Made by a program: the position numbers and the translations under genes. Positions 1 through 11,842 of a DNA stretch of 64,000 nt are shown here, one piece after another. The notes under the pieces are model-generated. The model was given only the letters and a program-made list of their open reading frames with translations, searched no databases and had not been told where the DNA came from. The stretch lies in NCBI GenBank assembly GCA_030770535.1, contig JASVEC010000052.1, positions 62,001 through 126,000 on the forward strand, given 5' to 3'. Within the stretch, counting starts at the first letter, position 1. Each line of letters begins with the position of its first letter. The stretch is from Batkoa obscura. Its lineage: Eukaryota; Entomophthoromycota; Entomophthoromycetes; Entomophthorales; Batkoaceae.

Positions 1-2932
1 GCGGTTCTTCTTGACACCAAGTAATTTCGGCATTAGGGTATTTATCAGAATATTCTTTGACTAAATCGAACGGGAATGGAGTTATTTGTTCAATACGAGT
101 AATAGCAACATCGTTAACATTGTTTTGTTCCCTAGCTTTCAAGAGAGTATAATAAACTTGACCAGAACATAAAACATGGGTACGAATCTTATCATCAGCA
201 ACTAAATCTTTAGATGTTTCTGGAATAGCACGTTGGAAGTGAGTACCATCAGACATTTCAGACATTTCAGATCTTACCAAAGGATGACGAAGAAGATTCT
301 TGGAATTGAAACAGATCAAAGGCTTACGGAAATCACGATGTATTTGACGACGTAAAGCATGGAAGTAATTGGCTGGAGTAGTACAGTAAACAATTTGCAT
401 GTTACAATCTTGATGTTGACGATCCATATTTTCTGGGAATTTATAAGGATGTTCATCAATTAATTGAAGGAAACGTTCTAAACGTCCACTTGAGTGTTCT
501 GGACCTTGGCCATCATAACCATGAGGGAGGAGAAGAGTTAAACCAGTACGTTGTAACCATTTCTTTTCACCTGAAGCAATAAATTGATCAATGATACATT
601 GGGCATTATTTGCGAAATCACCAAATTGGGCTTCCCACATAACTAAAGCATTAGGGTTAACTAAAGAATAACCAAGTTCGAAACCTAAAGTTCCGAATTC
701 TGATAAAGAGGAGTTACAGACAGTAAATTGTGCTTGTGTTGGTGAAATTTTAGATAAAGAGGTATAAGTGGATTCATCGTTTTGATCATGGATGACAGCA
801 TGTCTATGTGAGAAAGTTCCACGTTCAACATCTTGACCACTTAATCTAACGTGTGTTCCTTCATTAACAAGGGTACCAAAGGCAAGTGCTTCAGCTGTTG
901 GCCAGTCAATGTTTGATTCTTCTTCAATGGTCTTTTGACGTGCACCAATAATTTTTTTAATAACGTTATGAGCTTTAAAAGTAGAAGGAATAGTTGTAAT
1001 GGCTTTTCCAACTTGACGTAAAGAATGTAAAGAAGCACCAGTAGGATGAGCAGGTGCAATTTCTACAGCTAATTCACTAGGGGATTTGAAGCCTTCCCAT
1101 GAGCTTGATAGCCATTCACGACTTGTTGGCTTATAATCTTTACTCTTAGCGTAACTTTCTTCTAAAGTTTTCCATACCTTTTCTTTATTTTCCTTTACAA
1201 AGGTTTCATCAAAAGTTTTTTCACTTAAAAGTTTCTCAATATATTTTTCTAAAACTGGCTTTTGTTTAGCAATGGTTTTGTACATTCTTGGTTGAGTGAA
1301 ACTGGGCTGATCAACTTCATTATGGCCATATTTACGATAACATACAATATCAATAACAACATCTTTCTTGAAAGTTTGACGGAAATCGGCTGCTAATTTA
1401 CAAACAAATGTGACTGCTTCAACATCATCACCATTAACATGGAAAATTGGTGCATTGATAGATTTAGCGATATCAGTACAATATGGAGTAGAACGAGAAT
1501 AACGTGGATCAGTTGTAAAACCGATTTGATTATTAATGACTATATGAATTGTACCACCAACAGTATATGATGGAAGTTCATGGAAACCTAAAGTTTCATA
1601 AACAACACCTTGAGCTGCAAAAGCAGCATCACCATGAATTAAAACACCTACACTACGTTTGTGTTCTTCTAAATCACCACTATAAAATTGAATAGCTCTG
1701 GTTTTACCGAGAACAACTGGATTAACAGCTTCAAGATGGGATGGATTGGCGACTAAGGAAAGATGGACTCTCTTTCCAGAAGGAGTTGGACGGACATAAT
1801 TCATACCAAGATGGTATTTAACATCACCAGAACCTTCTACAGAGGGGTCTAATGAACCGCTGAATTCACAGAAAATGGATTCATTTGGTTTACGAACAAC
1901 GTTACTTAAAACATTTAAACGACCACGATGAGCCATACCAATCACAAAAGATTCAGTTCCAAGGTCAGCAGCTTGATCAATCTAATACATTAAAATTTTT
2001 ATTTTATTATTATAATAATATATTACCATTGCTTTCATACCAGGAATTAAAGCTTCACAACCTTCTAACCCAAAACGTTTTTCACTAACATATTTGCTTG
2101 CAACAAATCTTTCAAAAGAATCAGACCAAACTAATCTATCAAGTATCATTTTTTTATCTTCAACTGAAAATTCAAATGGTTTTGGGGTTTCAATACGTTC
2201 TCTTAACCAATCGCATTGAGTTTTATCTGGAATATGTTGATATTCATATCCGATAGATGAACCTAGTTAAAAAAAATGATTAATATATTAACAAAAAATA
2301 GGATTATAAATAATACAGTAAATATTTTTAAGATGTTCTACGATTTGTTTTAAAGTTAAAGTGGTTTTTTCATTCATGAAACCTGGCAATATTCCTGGAC
2401 CAAGATTAAATTCTCTGTTTAAATCTTGTTCAGTAAAATTATAATAAGAAAGTTCTAATTCTTTAGGTATTGGAGTATCTAAAGTAGGAGATAAAATGCC
2501 TAGAGGGTCAAGTTTAGCAAGATGATGACCACGAACTTGATAAGCTCTAACAAGTAATTGGATTTTCAAATGATCTACAACTTCTGGAGAAGATGAAGTA
2601 GCACCGAGTGGTAAATTTCCTACTGAACTAGTAGATACAAGTGTTGGTGGGGCTGAATAAGAAGCGGAAGGTGATTGACCATTAGACATATTTTTAAAGT
2701 AAATTTGCCAAGAAAGATGAACCGAGTTTGGATCATTTCTCCATGAGTTGTACATTTCTTCAACATACACAGCACTTGTTCCGTCCATAAAAAGGTCACT
2801 GGTGGTATTTTTGGCTTGTACTTTGGTATAAGTTTGGAATTTACTTGAACAAACATTAATAAAACGGGATCTAGGTATAGATCGAATATTTGCCTTAAAG
2901 GCAAGAGAGGCTAATTTTGTATACCCCGACAT
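1..2932 (-). CDS. KGD1: 2-oxoglutarate dehydrogenase E1 component, mitochondrial (3' end outside window)
   Basis: Thiamine-diphosphate E1 subunit of the 2-oxoglutarate dehydrogenase complex, which decarboxylates 2-oxoglutarate in the TCA cycle in the mitochondrial matrix. Exons read on the minus strand: 2932-2317, 2262-2027, 1981-1; both introns are GT-AG (54 and 45 bp) and join the conserved segments [14 protein letters not shown] and [16 protein letters not shown] in frame. The N-terminus is basic and hydroxylated, as in a mitochondrial presequence, followed by the E1 N-terminal segment [20 protein letters not shown]. Later landmarks are [28 protein letters not shown], the [15 protein letters not shown] segment, [17 protein letters not shown], and [17 protein letters not shown]. 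At position 1 the frame is still open in ITWCQEEP, which in this family lies close to the C-terminus, so only a few dozen residues are missing. About 944 residues are visible. Confidence 0.97.
1982..2026 (-). other. Intron 2 of KGD1
   Basis: A 45-bp GT-AG intron, in phase 0, between the ATG (Met) and ATT (Ile) codons of GMKAM/IDQAAD. It is representative of the compact AT-rich introns in this window. Confidence 0.9.
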
Positions 2933-3690
2933 TATAGTTGATTAAAATCTAAGATGTTTTGGTTAAAGGTATTATCCATTAAATATAAATTTTTAAAAAT
3001 TACCCTATTACACGTTAAATACTAAATTATCTGATTAACTAATACTTTATATTATTGGCTTAATTCCATACCTTTTTTTATTCTTGTTTTTGCTTAAAAA
3101 TAAAGCCACTCTTTTATTGGTTTGGATTTGTTAAGTTCTGCAAAATTGTGAACTTTGTTAATCGAAATTTATTGGTTTATTTTAAATCATAGCCACTCAA
3201 TCTTATTTTTAATTCGATTTCGGAATTTCTTTCCAAGGAATTGAGTTTTCATGGGAGTTTGGGGGAAGCTATGACATAATATGAGTCTTAATTTGTTTGC
3301 TTATAAGCAAATTATCCTAAATAAAATGTGGGTATACTAATTAAATATTTTGGCTAATAAGTTTAATATTATCTTTTAGTCCATTGTTTTTATTTATTAG
3401 TTTTTTTACTGTTTAGATAGAGTTTATTAATAACAGCCATATTTTATTCCTATTTTTATATTTTTTATATTTTTTAAATTAAAATTTATCTAAAGAAGCC
3501 AAATTTAAGCAATTAGGTTATTAGAAATAATATAAAAAGATCTTTTTTGTTTTATTTATTGTTTTTTATATAGTAATAAAAACAAATGATTTATTAAATA
3601 AACTTTTAACAACACTTTTATAATTAAAACAATGATATTATAAAAATATTGATATATACAATTAGTCAAATGTTAAAATATTAACAGATA

Positions 3691-3796
3691 TATGGGGATG
3701 TATTTTTGTATTTAAGAATTTTACTAACAATTTTTCCACTCAAACAGTGCTTAAAAGATGGAAAAAATAATGAAGTCAAAAAAAACATCCCCGTAT
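3691..3796 (+). repeat. MITE-like element, copy 1 (well preserved)
   Basis: Begins TATGGGGATGTATTTTTG and ends CATCCCCGTA, giving terminal inverted repeats flanked by TA. The interior carries TTTTACTAACAATTTTTCC, then GTGCTTAAAA, then ATAATGAAGTCAAAA, the same order as in the other copies. Confidence 0.85.
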
Positions 3797-4033
3797 TTTT
3801 AATAATAATTTTTAAATAAAATTAATATAAATGTTTGATATTATAAAAAGATATTTAAATATCTAAATTATTATAATATAAATATAGATTTTTTAGCCTG
3901 GTTTTTTTTATAAAATAAATTAAGCAAAATGTTATTAAAAAAAGAAATGCTATAACACTTACTTAAAACAAGTATTTATTTATACTCTTATTTTATTTTA
4001 ATTTATTCTCTTATTATATTACTGTGGATACGA

Positions 4034-4142
4034 TATATAGGGGTGTTTTTTTTGACTTCATTATACTTTTTCTATTTTTTAAGTGCTATTTTAGAAAAAT
4101 TGTCAGTAAAATTCTTAAATACAAAAATGCATCCTCATATAT
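4034..4142 (-). repeat. MITE-like element, copy 2
   Basis: Same family as the element at 3691, in opposite orientation. It starts TATAGGGGTGTTTTTTTTGA, contains TTTTTTAAGTGCTATTT, and ends ATGCATCCTCATATA. Confidence 0.8.
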
Positions 4143-4310
4143 GACAATAAAATAATAAAATACATTTAAATATCAATAAACATACTAAACCTGAATTGAT
4201 AATGATATAAAGTATTCTATCATTATAATTTGTTATTATTTATCATACATCTAATCTATATATCAACTTAAGAATATAAGTTATAGATATAAAATATAGA
4301 TATGATAAGC

Positions 4311-4414
4311 ATATGGGAGTGTTTTGATTTTATTACTTTTTTTATTTCTTAAGCGTTATTTGAATGAAAAAATTGATAATAAAACTCTTAAATAGAAAAA
4401 TACATCCAGATATA
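4311..4414 (-). repeat. MITE-like element, copy 3
   Basis: Starts ATATGGGAGTGTTTTGATTT and ends AATACATCCAGATATAT, with the internal TTAAGCGTTATTTGAATG. It is more diverged than copy 1. Confidence 0.7.
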
Positions 4415-4824
4415 TTTAACAAAGTGTATAAATCTTTCAAACAAATATACTTTACCATTTTATACTTTTTTATTATGTTTTATAGCCTTTAATAATACTA
4501 TTTTTAAGTGCAAATGTCAAATAATCAACTGTATCCTTTAACAATTTTCAATCTTATTGACTCATAATTTATAAATGACGATGACAATAATAGGATAATA
4601 AAAAGAAAAAATTCCTTTTTTCCAAAAAAGGAAATATGACTTATAATTTTTAAATCTTATCAAAATTTATCAAATCTTTATCAACATTCAAGAAGATTTA
4701 ATAGTCACGCTTTTAAAAAATTAACTTCTCAAACTTTTTGTTTCATTTATTTGTTACCGAAAATGAGTCATCAAAGCATAAACAATGTTTAATTAATATA
4801 AAAAGATAATCAGAATCTTTAATT

Positions 4825-4857
<33 letters not shown>

Positions 4858-4873
4858 GTATTGTTATATAACC

Positions 4874-6593
4874 ATGGTAAACGTTGAAACTACAAAAGAT
4901 AGATTGATTTTCTTCGATACTACTTTGAGAGATGGGGAACAGGTAAATAACTCTCTATCAAATAAAATTACAAATATTAACCATAAAATAGTCCCCAGGT
5001 GTAACTTTAAGTGTTCAAGAAAAATTAGAAATAGCCAAAAACTTATCTGAACTTGGAATTGATGTACTTGAAGCTGGTTTTCCAGTAGCTAGTGAAGGTG
5101 ATTTTCAAGCTGTAAAAGCAATAGCTACCCAAGTTGGCCCTTTGACAGAAGGTAGAAAAGATGGTATACCTATGGTAATCTGTGGATTATCAAGAGCAGT
5201 TATATCAGATATTGATCGTTGTTATGAAGCTATCAAAGAAGCTCCACGTAAAAGGATTCATACCTTTTTAGCTACATCAGATATTCATTTAAAATATAAA
5301 TTAAAAATAAATAGAGAAGAATGTATTAAGAGAGCAGTAGCAGCAGTTAAACATGCTCGTTCTTTATGTGAAGAAGTAGAATTTTCACCAGAAGATTCAG
5401 GTCGTAGCGATAAAGATTTTTTATGTCAAGTATTAAGTGAAGTAATTAAAGCTGGTGCAACTACTTTAAATATACCTGATACAGTGGGTTATAATACACC
5501 TGAAGAATATGGAGAAATTATTAATTATTTAATAAAAAATACACCGGGTTCAAATAATGTAATTTGGTCCACTCATTGCCATAATGATTTAGGTTTAGCT
5601 ACAGCTAATACTTTAGCTGGTATAGCTAATGGTGCTCGTCAAGTTGAAGTAACAATTAATGGTATTGGAGAAAGAGCAGGAAATACTTCTTTTGAAGAAG
5701 TTTGTATGGCAATTTATACTCACCCAACGGTATTTCCAGTATCGATTCAACATATTGATACTAAATTAATTTATCGTATTTCAAAAATGGTTAGTAATTT
5801 AACTGGTATGACTGTACAAGCTAATAAAGCTATTGTTGGTGCTAATGCCTTTGCTCATGAATCAGGTATCCATCAAGATGGTGTATTAAAACATCAACAA
5901 ACATATGAAATTATAGCACCAGAAATAGTAGGTGTACCATCCAATTCTTTAGTACTTGGTAAACATTCTGGACGTAACGCTTTACGTTCCCATCTCAATA
6001 CCCTTGGATTTAAAAATTTAACAGAACAACAATTTCAAACTGCTTTTGATCGCTTTAAATCTTTAGCTGATTCTAAACGTAAAGTAACAGATCAGGATTT
6101 AATTGCTATTGTTGATGATCAATTTAATCAATTAGATATTGAACATTATCGTTTAGATTATGTACAATGTTTTACTACTTGTGGTTCAACAGCTACTGCA
6201 ACTATTCGTTTACAACGTTTGATTGATGATCAACAAACTTATAAAGTATTTGAAGATGCAGGTACAGCACCTGGCGCAGTTGAAGCTATTTTTAAGGCCA
6301 TTCATCGTCTTTCAGATATTGAACATTATTTAGTGGGTTATGATGTTAAAGGTGTTACTGGAGGTAGTGATGCTTTAGGTGCTGTTACAGTTAAACTTTG
6401 TAAAGGAAAAGAAGAAAGTGAAGATAATGAAGAGAAATCTAATATTAATGGAGATTATAAAAGAATTTATCGTGGACAAGGAACTGATCCAGATGTACTT
6501 TTAGCTAGTGCTAAGGCTTATATTAATGCTTTAAATCGTATTGCTTTAGATAATTTAAATTCAAAACAAGATGTAGTTAAATCTGGGCCTTAA
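4874..6593 (+). CDS. 2-isopropylmalate synthase, bacterial/plant (LeuA) type
   Basis: Condenses 2-ketoisovalerate with acetyl-CoA, the committed step of leucine synthesis. Exons are 4874-4942 and 4992-6593; the 49-bp intron falls within the DTTLRDGEQ/SPGVTLSVQEK motif and the total encodes 556 residues. I chose the ATG at 4874 (MVNVETTKDRLIFFDTTLRD), because it sits where LeuA proteins start. HMGL-like TIM-barrel motifs include the catalytic DTTLRDGEQ, FSPEDSGRSD, GATTLNIPDTVG, the metal-binding THCHNDLGLATAN, NGIGERAGN and ANAFAHESGIHQDG. The C-terminal third (about residues 400-540) matches the LeuA allosteric/dimer domain and is normally where leucine inhibits. No mitochondrial presequence is evident. 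The sequence resembles plant and bacterial LeuA and not the Leu4/Leu9 type of ascomycetes, which reads STDLRDGNQ at the active site. Homocitrate synthase was considered but the C-terminal domain and the motifs favour LeuA. Confidence 0.92.
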
Positions 6594-6896
6594 TATTATT
6601 TAAAAAAATAGGTTAAAAATCAAATCATTAAAATAAATCATTAAAATAAATCATTACTTATTTAAACACTATTAATATTTTAATTTTAATTTTAATTTTA
6701 ATTCTTTTTAATAAATAATATATTATAAATTAAAATATTATAATAAAATATAATAAATTAAATAATAAAACTTTAATCTGTTTAATGAATAATAATAATA
6801 TAATTTAATAAAAAACAAAGAATAAGAAAATTATAGTTTCGAAATAATTAAAAACTTTGATAAAAAGTTTTCAACTTATATAAAAAAAATTACAAT
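6594..6896. other. Intergenic region between convergent genes
   Basis: About 300 bp of AT-rich DNA between the ends of 2-isopropylmalate synthase and Rab18. It contains short ATTTTA/ATAAT repeats and must hold both transcript ends; nothing else is recognised. Confidence 0.6.
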
Positions 6897-7692
6897 TCAA
6901 CAACCACAAGAATTATTAGTTTCAATTGATTCATTATTATTCTGATTTAACTTTAAATTATTTTCTTTTTTCTTTTGATATAAACTAGGTGTATCAATTA
7001 TCTAAAAAAATAAAAATAAAATATTAATAAATATTCTTTTAATAATAACAAAAATATTAAAATAACATACTTTACGAACCAATTCTTCGACTGCTTGTTG
7101 AACACCCAATTTTGTTTTAGCACTACATTCAATAAACAAACTATTTTTACTTTTTGCATATTCTTCTCCTTGTTCTAAAGAAATAGCTCGATTGCTTTCT
7201 TTATCTACTTTATTACCGATAATCATTTTAACAACTTCTTTATTTTTACAATAAGTTTCTAATTCAATAAACCATTGTTCTAAATTATCAAATGTTTCTT
7301 TTTTAGTTACATCATATACTAAAACAAAATTAGTATTTTTAATGAAAATATTAGTTTAATGGTTTAAATTACCTAAAATAACTCCTTGTGCCCCACGATA
7401 ATAGGATGAAGTTAAGGTACGGAATCTTTCTTGACCTGCAGTATCCTTAATATAATTTAATAAACTTATTTAAATAATTATACTTAAAATAACATACCCA
7501 AATAGTTAATTTATATTGTTTGTCATCTAAATTTAAGTCTTTAACTTTAAAATCAACTCCGATTGTGGCACTTATCTCATCTGAAGGTAGAAAATAATCA
7601 TCAATAAATCTTAATAATATAGATGATTTCCCAACACCAGAATTACCAATTAATAGTAATTTAAAAGTTAAATTGAGTTCGGTATCACTCAT
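6897..7692 (-). CDS. RAB18: Rab18-like small GTPase
   Basis: Ras-superfamily GTPase of the Rab18 group, which acts at the ER and lipid droplets. Exons on the minus strand: 7692-7498, 7445-7373, 7318-7071, 7001-6897; they sum to 621 nt (206 residues). The P-loop is GNSGVGKSS; the effector region is [13 protein letters not shown]; switch II is [20 protein letters not shown]; the guanine-specificity motifs are GNKVDK and ECSAK. The segment [15 protein letters not shown] is characteristic of Rab18. The protein ends in Cys-Gly-Cys, a CXC double-geranylgeranylation signal, so membrane attachment is expected. A longer in-frame start further upstream would add a hydrophobic run and is not favoured, because [21 protein letters not shown] has the normal spacing to the P-loop. 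The assignment to Rab18 and not Rab1/Rab8 rests on the switch and ETYC segments. Confidence 0.92.
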
Positions 7693-8198
7693 TATTATTG
7701 TTATTTTATATTTGTTTATAAAAGAAAAGTAAAGAAAAAGAAAGAAAAAGAAAGAAAAAGAGAATTTCAAAAAAGTCTTACTAAAATTTAGATATTTGTA
7801 GTTAATTTGAAAATGACGTAAAAATTGGACTTATTCGTGATTTAATTTCTAGGTTTGGATTTTTAAAATGTTTGAAATTGGTTAGGAAATTTATTTAATT
7901 AAATTTTGTTGTAAATTTAACATTGATTCTTTTTAAAACAAAGAGAATTTAATTCATATTAAATTATTGTTTAATTTTATAAAAATAAAGATATAAATTG
8001 TATGAAATTATACAAAATTAAATATATTAATAAATAATAAGTAATTAATAAATAATAAGTAATAATAAATAATAATAAGCAATAATAAGTAATAATAAGT
8101 AATAATAAGTAATAATAAGTAATAAGCAATATAATATAATATAATATAATATAGTTTTATAATTAATACTTTTCTTTGTTTTTAATATATTATAAATA
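7693..8198. other. Intergenic region with simple repeats, Rab18 to TVP23
   Basis: About 500 bp between two genes on the same strand. It contains the Rab18 promoter, with a GAAA-rich run just upstream of its start, and an AAT/AGT simple-repeat tract near 8030-8154. No gene is seen. Confidence 0.6.
8030..8154. repeat. AATAATAAGT simple-repeat tract
   Basis: Imperfect tandem copies of AATAATAAGT, grading into ATAAT repeats toward the end of TVP23. It produces a long open frame on the minus strand, which I regard as an artefact of the repeat. Confidence 0.85.
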
Positions 8199-8598
8199 TT
8201 AACCAAGGTAATTAGATAAAGACCTATTAATAAATCCACCAACAAAGCTATTATTTGAACCAAATAAACTTAATGTTGAATTATTATTATTATTACCCCA
8301 TTTTTGTTTAGCATCTTTTTCACATCGATGATACCCAATTAAATTAGTACCAGATAAACCAATAGCAACTAATACAATTAATAGCCATTCAAAATTAAAT
8401 CGAATTAATGCAACTAATGCTAATAATATCCATATAATAGGAGTGGCATAAAGAGATACCCAAAAACATTTACTATCAATAGCATTTGATTCAATATTAA
8501 TCTAAAATATAATAATAAATATAATAATAAATATAATAATAAATATAATAATAATATAATATAATATAATAATATAATATAACAATATAATATAATAA

Positions 8599-8629
<31 letters not shown>

Positions 8630-9209
8630 CTTACATCTTTTGATTCAAAATACCAAATAGAATGGCCATTACTATCAATTTCATTCCACCACCTTAAACC
8701 TACTAAATATCTACCAGATACATTTTTAACGACCCAAAAATCAAAAGCTAAACATAATACGGAGAATACAAATATTAATACAAAAAAATGAGATACAAAG
8801 TTAGCAAATAAATATAATATTAATGCTAATGTACGAAATAAAAAATGAACTATTAATATTGTTGGGTGACTATAAAATTTATATTAATTTTAAATTTTAA
8901 ATTTTAATAATTTTAAATTTTACCTTGATTGTTTCAATAAACTAGTTACAGAGTTATCAGTACCTATATTATTATTATTTCTATTATTATTATTATTTCC
9001 TTGTGTTGGTAAACTTGGTTCTGGATTAAAACTTTGCTGTCCTTGAGAAGAAGAATAAGTTGGTAACTCATTATCTATTTCAATAACTGTGGAATCTTGT
9101 TCTACTCTTCCCATAGGAGCTGCATTAGATAATAAGTTGGAATTGTCGTTGGTATTCTTTTATCAAATTATTAATTAATTAATATACTATTATATTTTTA
9201 TATTACCAT
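8199..9209 (-). CDS. TVP23: TVP23/FAM18-family Golgi membrane protein
   Basis: Conserved multi-pass protein of late-Golgi compartments, implicated in vesicular transport. Exons on the minus strand: 9209-9207 (the ATG alone), 9156-8924, 8869-8635, 8501-8199, totalling 774 nt and 257 residues. The first about 75 residues are acidic and Asn/Ser-rich and are probably disordered. The conserved core begins SSHPTILIVHFLFR and continues with VLCLAFDFWVVKNVSGRYLV, GLRWWNEIDSNGHSIWYFES and CFWVSLYATPIIWILLALV, and about four membrane segments are visible. The intron directly after the initiator ATG is supported by the phase and by a good GT-AG pair; if it is wrong, the start would be the internal Met at 9114. 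The gene is divergent from EMC4, with about 245 bp between their start codons. Confidence 0.88.
8502..8634 (-). other. Repeat-expanded intron 3 of TVP23
   Basis: A 133-bp GT-AG intron filled with AATAAATAT and AAAT repeats. It is more than twice the usual intron length in this window, which suggests simple-repeat growth inside the intron. Confidence 0.8.
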
Positions 9210-9452
9210 TTTATTATATTTCTTATTTTTTGGATGATTATTATAATGAACTTTTGGAAAGATATTTTATTTTTTTATTTTTTATTTTTCTTTCATGTTA
9301 TATTTTTCTATTTCATCACTTGGCTTTGGAATCTATTCAACAAATAAGCTTAAGCCATCTTTTTATAAATCAATATTATTGGTTGATACTAATTCACTAA
9401 CAAGTTGAATATCTAATTTAGTTTTGTTAATTTTTGTTTATTCTTATTAAAA
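9210..9452. promoter_or_regulatory. Shared divergent promoter region, TVP23/EMC4
   Basis: About 240 bp between the two divergent start codons. It contains T-rich runs but no motif I can name. Its role as a bidirectional promoter is inferred from gene layout only. Confidence 0.5.
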
Positions 9453-10417
9453 ATGTAATTTAATTTATCTAACAGTGTAATTAACACAATTAATAACTTA
9501 ACTATTTTAATAAGGGAAGTATCCTCCAAGAGTCTATTATCACCAGAAGAATTATTAAGAAAGGATTTATTAGGTTATCCAACTGAAGCAACAATAGAAC
9601 CAATTAATGGATTTACAACTGTATTTGATAAAGTTAATTACAACCCAAAAGAAAGTTTGGTAAACTCAATAATAAGTACAATAATCTGACTAAATTAACA
9701 ATAATAACAATAGCTTAGAAAGAAATCTAAAGTTGTTAAAGCAGAAAAGAATCCATCTCTTGAACAATTGAAATCAAAAGTAAGTTTTTATTTTATTATT
9801 TGTTATTTATTTATTATTTATTTATTATTTATTTATTATTTATTTATTATTTATTTATTATTTATTTATTATTTATTTATTATTATTTATTTATTATTAT
9901 TTATTTATTATTATTTATTTATTGTTTATTATATAGAAAGCTTGGGATATTGCTTTAGCTAATGCTAAAAGTATACCTATGAATGGAGTTATGTTATATA
10001 TGAGTGGTAACTCTGTATCTATATTTTCAATAATGATAACAGCTATGTTATTTTTTCAACCAGTAAAATCATTATTAAACGTTGATAAAGGTAAATTGAA
10101 TTCATCTTCCTTAATAACAACTAATTAATAATATTGATTTTAATTTATAATAAATAGTATTTGAAAAATTAGAAAAAGATGGAGATTTAAAAGTAGACTT
10201 AACTCTACAAAAGATGGTATTTATGTTATTAAATATATTAATTATGGTCATGGGTTTATGGAAATGTTCTTCAATGGGGCTATTACCTACTTCTTCTTCT
10301 GATTGGTTAGCTTTTGAAAAATTTCCTAAAGTAAGTTGATTTTATTTAATTGATATATATTTTGTTTTATTAATTTATAATATTCTTTTATAGTTTAATG
10401 AATTTACTTTACATTAA
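9453..10417 (+). CDS. EMC4: ER membrane protein complex subunit 4
   Basis: Subunit of the EMC, which inserts tail-anchored and multi-pass proteins into the ER membrane. Exons are 9453-9454, 9515-9659, 9714-9779, 9937-10090, 10158-10330 and 10394-10417, totalling 564 nt (187 residues). The conserved core reads KAWDIALANAKSIPMNGVML, YMSGNSVSIFSIMITAMLFF and then KCSSMGLLPTSSSDWLAFEK, all diagnostic of EMC4, with two or three hydrophobic segments. No ATG precedes the first long exon in frame. An intron at 9455-9514 that splits the initiator codon as AT|G gives MEVSSKSLLSPEELL and restores the frame, so I adopt it; this is inference. Neighbour TVP23 is divergent and also has an intron at its start codon. 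Confidence 0.87.
9780..9936 (+). repeat. Repeat-expanded intron of EMC4 (TTATTTA tract)
   Basis: A 157-bp intron with GTAAGT donor and ATATAG acceptor, made almost entirely of tandem TTATTTA and TTATTATTTA units. It creates a spurious Leu/Ile/Tyr-rich open frame. Confidence 0.85.
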
Positions 10418-11842
10418 TATTAAATTAGTATATTTATTTTTATTAATAAATTGATATTATTTAAATAATTCTTTATTATAGTATTCTTAAACAAAGAGAA
10501 TATTGCAAATAAATATGAATTAAAAGTAATAAGTATGGGATTTGATTATAGTTTTAAAAAAATGGATAATTGCAATCAAATTAATATTAATAAATACAAT
10601 TAATCTAAATAGCTAGTAAAATAAGTGAATGCATTTAATAAGTAAAAATAATATATATAATAGTATTTATTTATTTAAACTGAAAATGATCTTTAAATGT
10701 CATTAAATTTAATGTTATAAATAAAAATTGACTAATTAATTAATTTATAAATAATACAAAATTTAAATATTAATAAAATATGTTCAATACATATTTTTTA
10801 TATAAAGTAAATATTGATTTTATAATAATATCTAACTTTATTGTTATATTGAGATTCAATAAAGTTAATATTTAACGGTGATGACGTCATATTAAAAGAA
10901 GAATTTCTAGTAATTTTAAATAAGTTTGCACTTTATTGAGTATAAAATAGTTATTAAGATAATGAATGATATATTAAAAATGAGTTTTTTATAATAGAAT
11001 TGAAAATAAAACTTCTAAATCAACTATCAAATTATTAAAAATAATAATCTAAAATATTATTTTAAATAAAACTAAAAAGTCTTTTAGAAAAATACTTAAT
11101 ATTAAATTTGATCTTTATTATAATCTATTTTTTATAAAATAGATCATAACAAAGACTCCTATTTAAATAATTACAATTAGAAGCTTAAATTTAAAATGCT
11201 ATAGTTTTATAATTCATATGGAGCTGTTTTTTTTAGTTTCATTATTTTTCCATTTTTTAAGCGCTATTTATGTGGAAAAATTGTCAGTGAAATTCTTAAA
11301 TACAAAAATACATCCCCATATTGTATTTATTGGAATTTTAAATATTTTAAACAATTTAAAAAGATATTAAATTCAATTTAAAAAGTATTATGTATTTGTC
11401 ATAATAAGTCATCTTCTATCAATCTTTATAATTATTTAAAATAAATTATTTAATTAAAATCATATTGAATTTCAATTAAATGTTATAGCATTCAAATTAT
11501 ATATAAAAATATTATTTAGAATATTAATTTATTTTTAATTAATGGCTTTATAATATTTCAAGTCATCATATTAAATTCAAGGCTTAAAACCATATAGATT
11601 AGGGGAATCAATATATGTAAGACTAAGCAACAACCGTTAACAAGTCAGGGGATTTTGAAAGCTACTAATCAAAACATTCCAATAAAACTTAGTTTTTACG
11701 CTTAAATTATGTCAACTTTGTTATTAGCGAAACATTAGTCAAATGATTTTGGAACTCATTTAAATAGTCAAAAAATTCCAATTTTAACTAATTACTTTTT
11801 TATAAATTAACAACTTTTTAAAAAATAATAACGATTTGTATT
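10418..11842. other. Intergenic region, EMC4 to carboxypeptidase
   Basis: About 1.4 kb of AT-rich DNA with no credible open frame. It contains one MITE-like copy (11216-11322). The last few hundred bases should include the carboxypeptidase promoter, but no motif stands out. Confidence 0.65.
11216..11322 (-). repeat. MITE-like element, copy 4
   Basis: Starts CATATGGAGCTGTTTTTTTT and ends AAATACATCCCCATATT. The central TTTTTTAAGCGCTATTTAT and the GGAAAAATTGTCAGTG segment match the family. Confidence 0.82.

Larger units (their letters stand above)
2933..4873. other. Intergenic region, KGD1 to 2-isopropylmalate synthase (divergent)
   Basis: About 1.9 kb without a credible gene. It separates two divergently transcribed genes, so both promoters should lie here. 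The only structure I can name is three copies of the ~105-bp inverted-repeat element (3691-3796, 4034-4142, 4311-4414). A run of ATT repeats sits just upstream of the synthase start codon. Confidence 0.7.

Noticed and set aside
841-1059. Leu/Lys-rich open frame on the minus strand
   Set aside because: It is another frame of 2-oxoglutarate dehydrogenase.
8045-8263. 72-codon hydrophobic open frame on the minus strand
   Set aside because: It arises from the AATAATAAGT simple repeat and overlaps the end of TVP23.
9768-9962. Leu/Ile/Tyr-rich open frame on the plus strand
   Set aside because: It is a readthrough of the TTATTTA repeat intron of EMC4.
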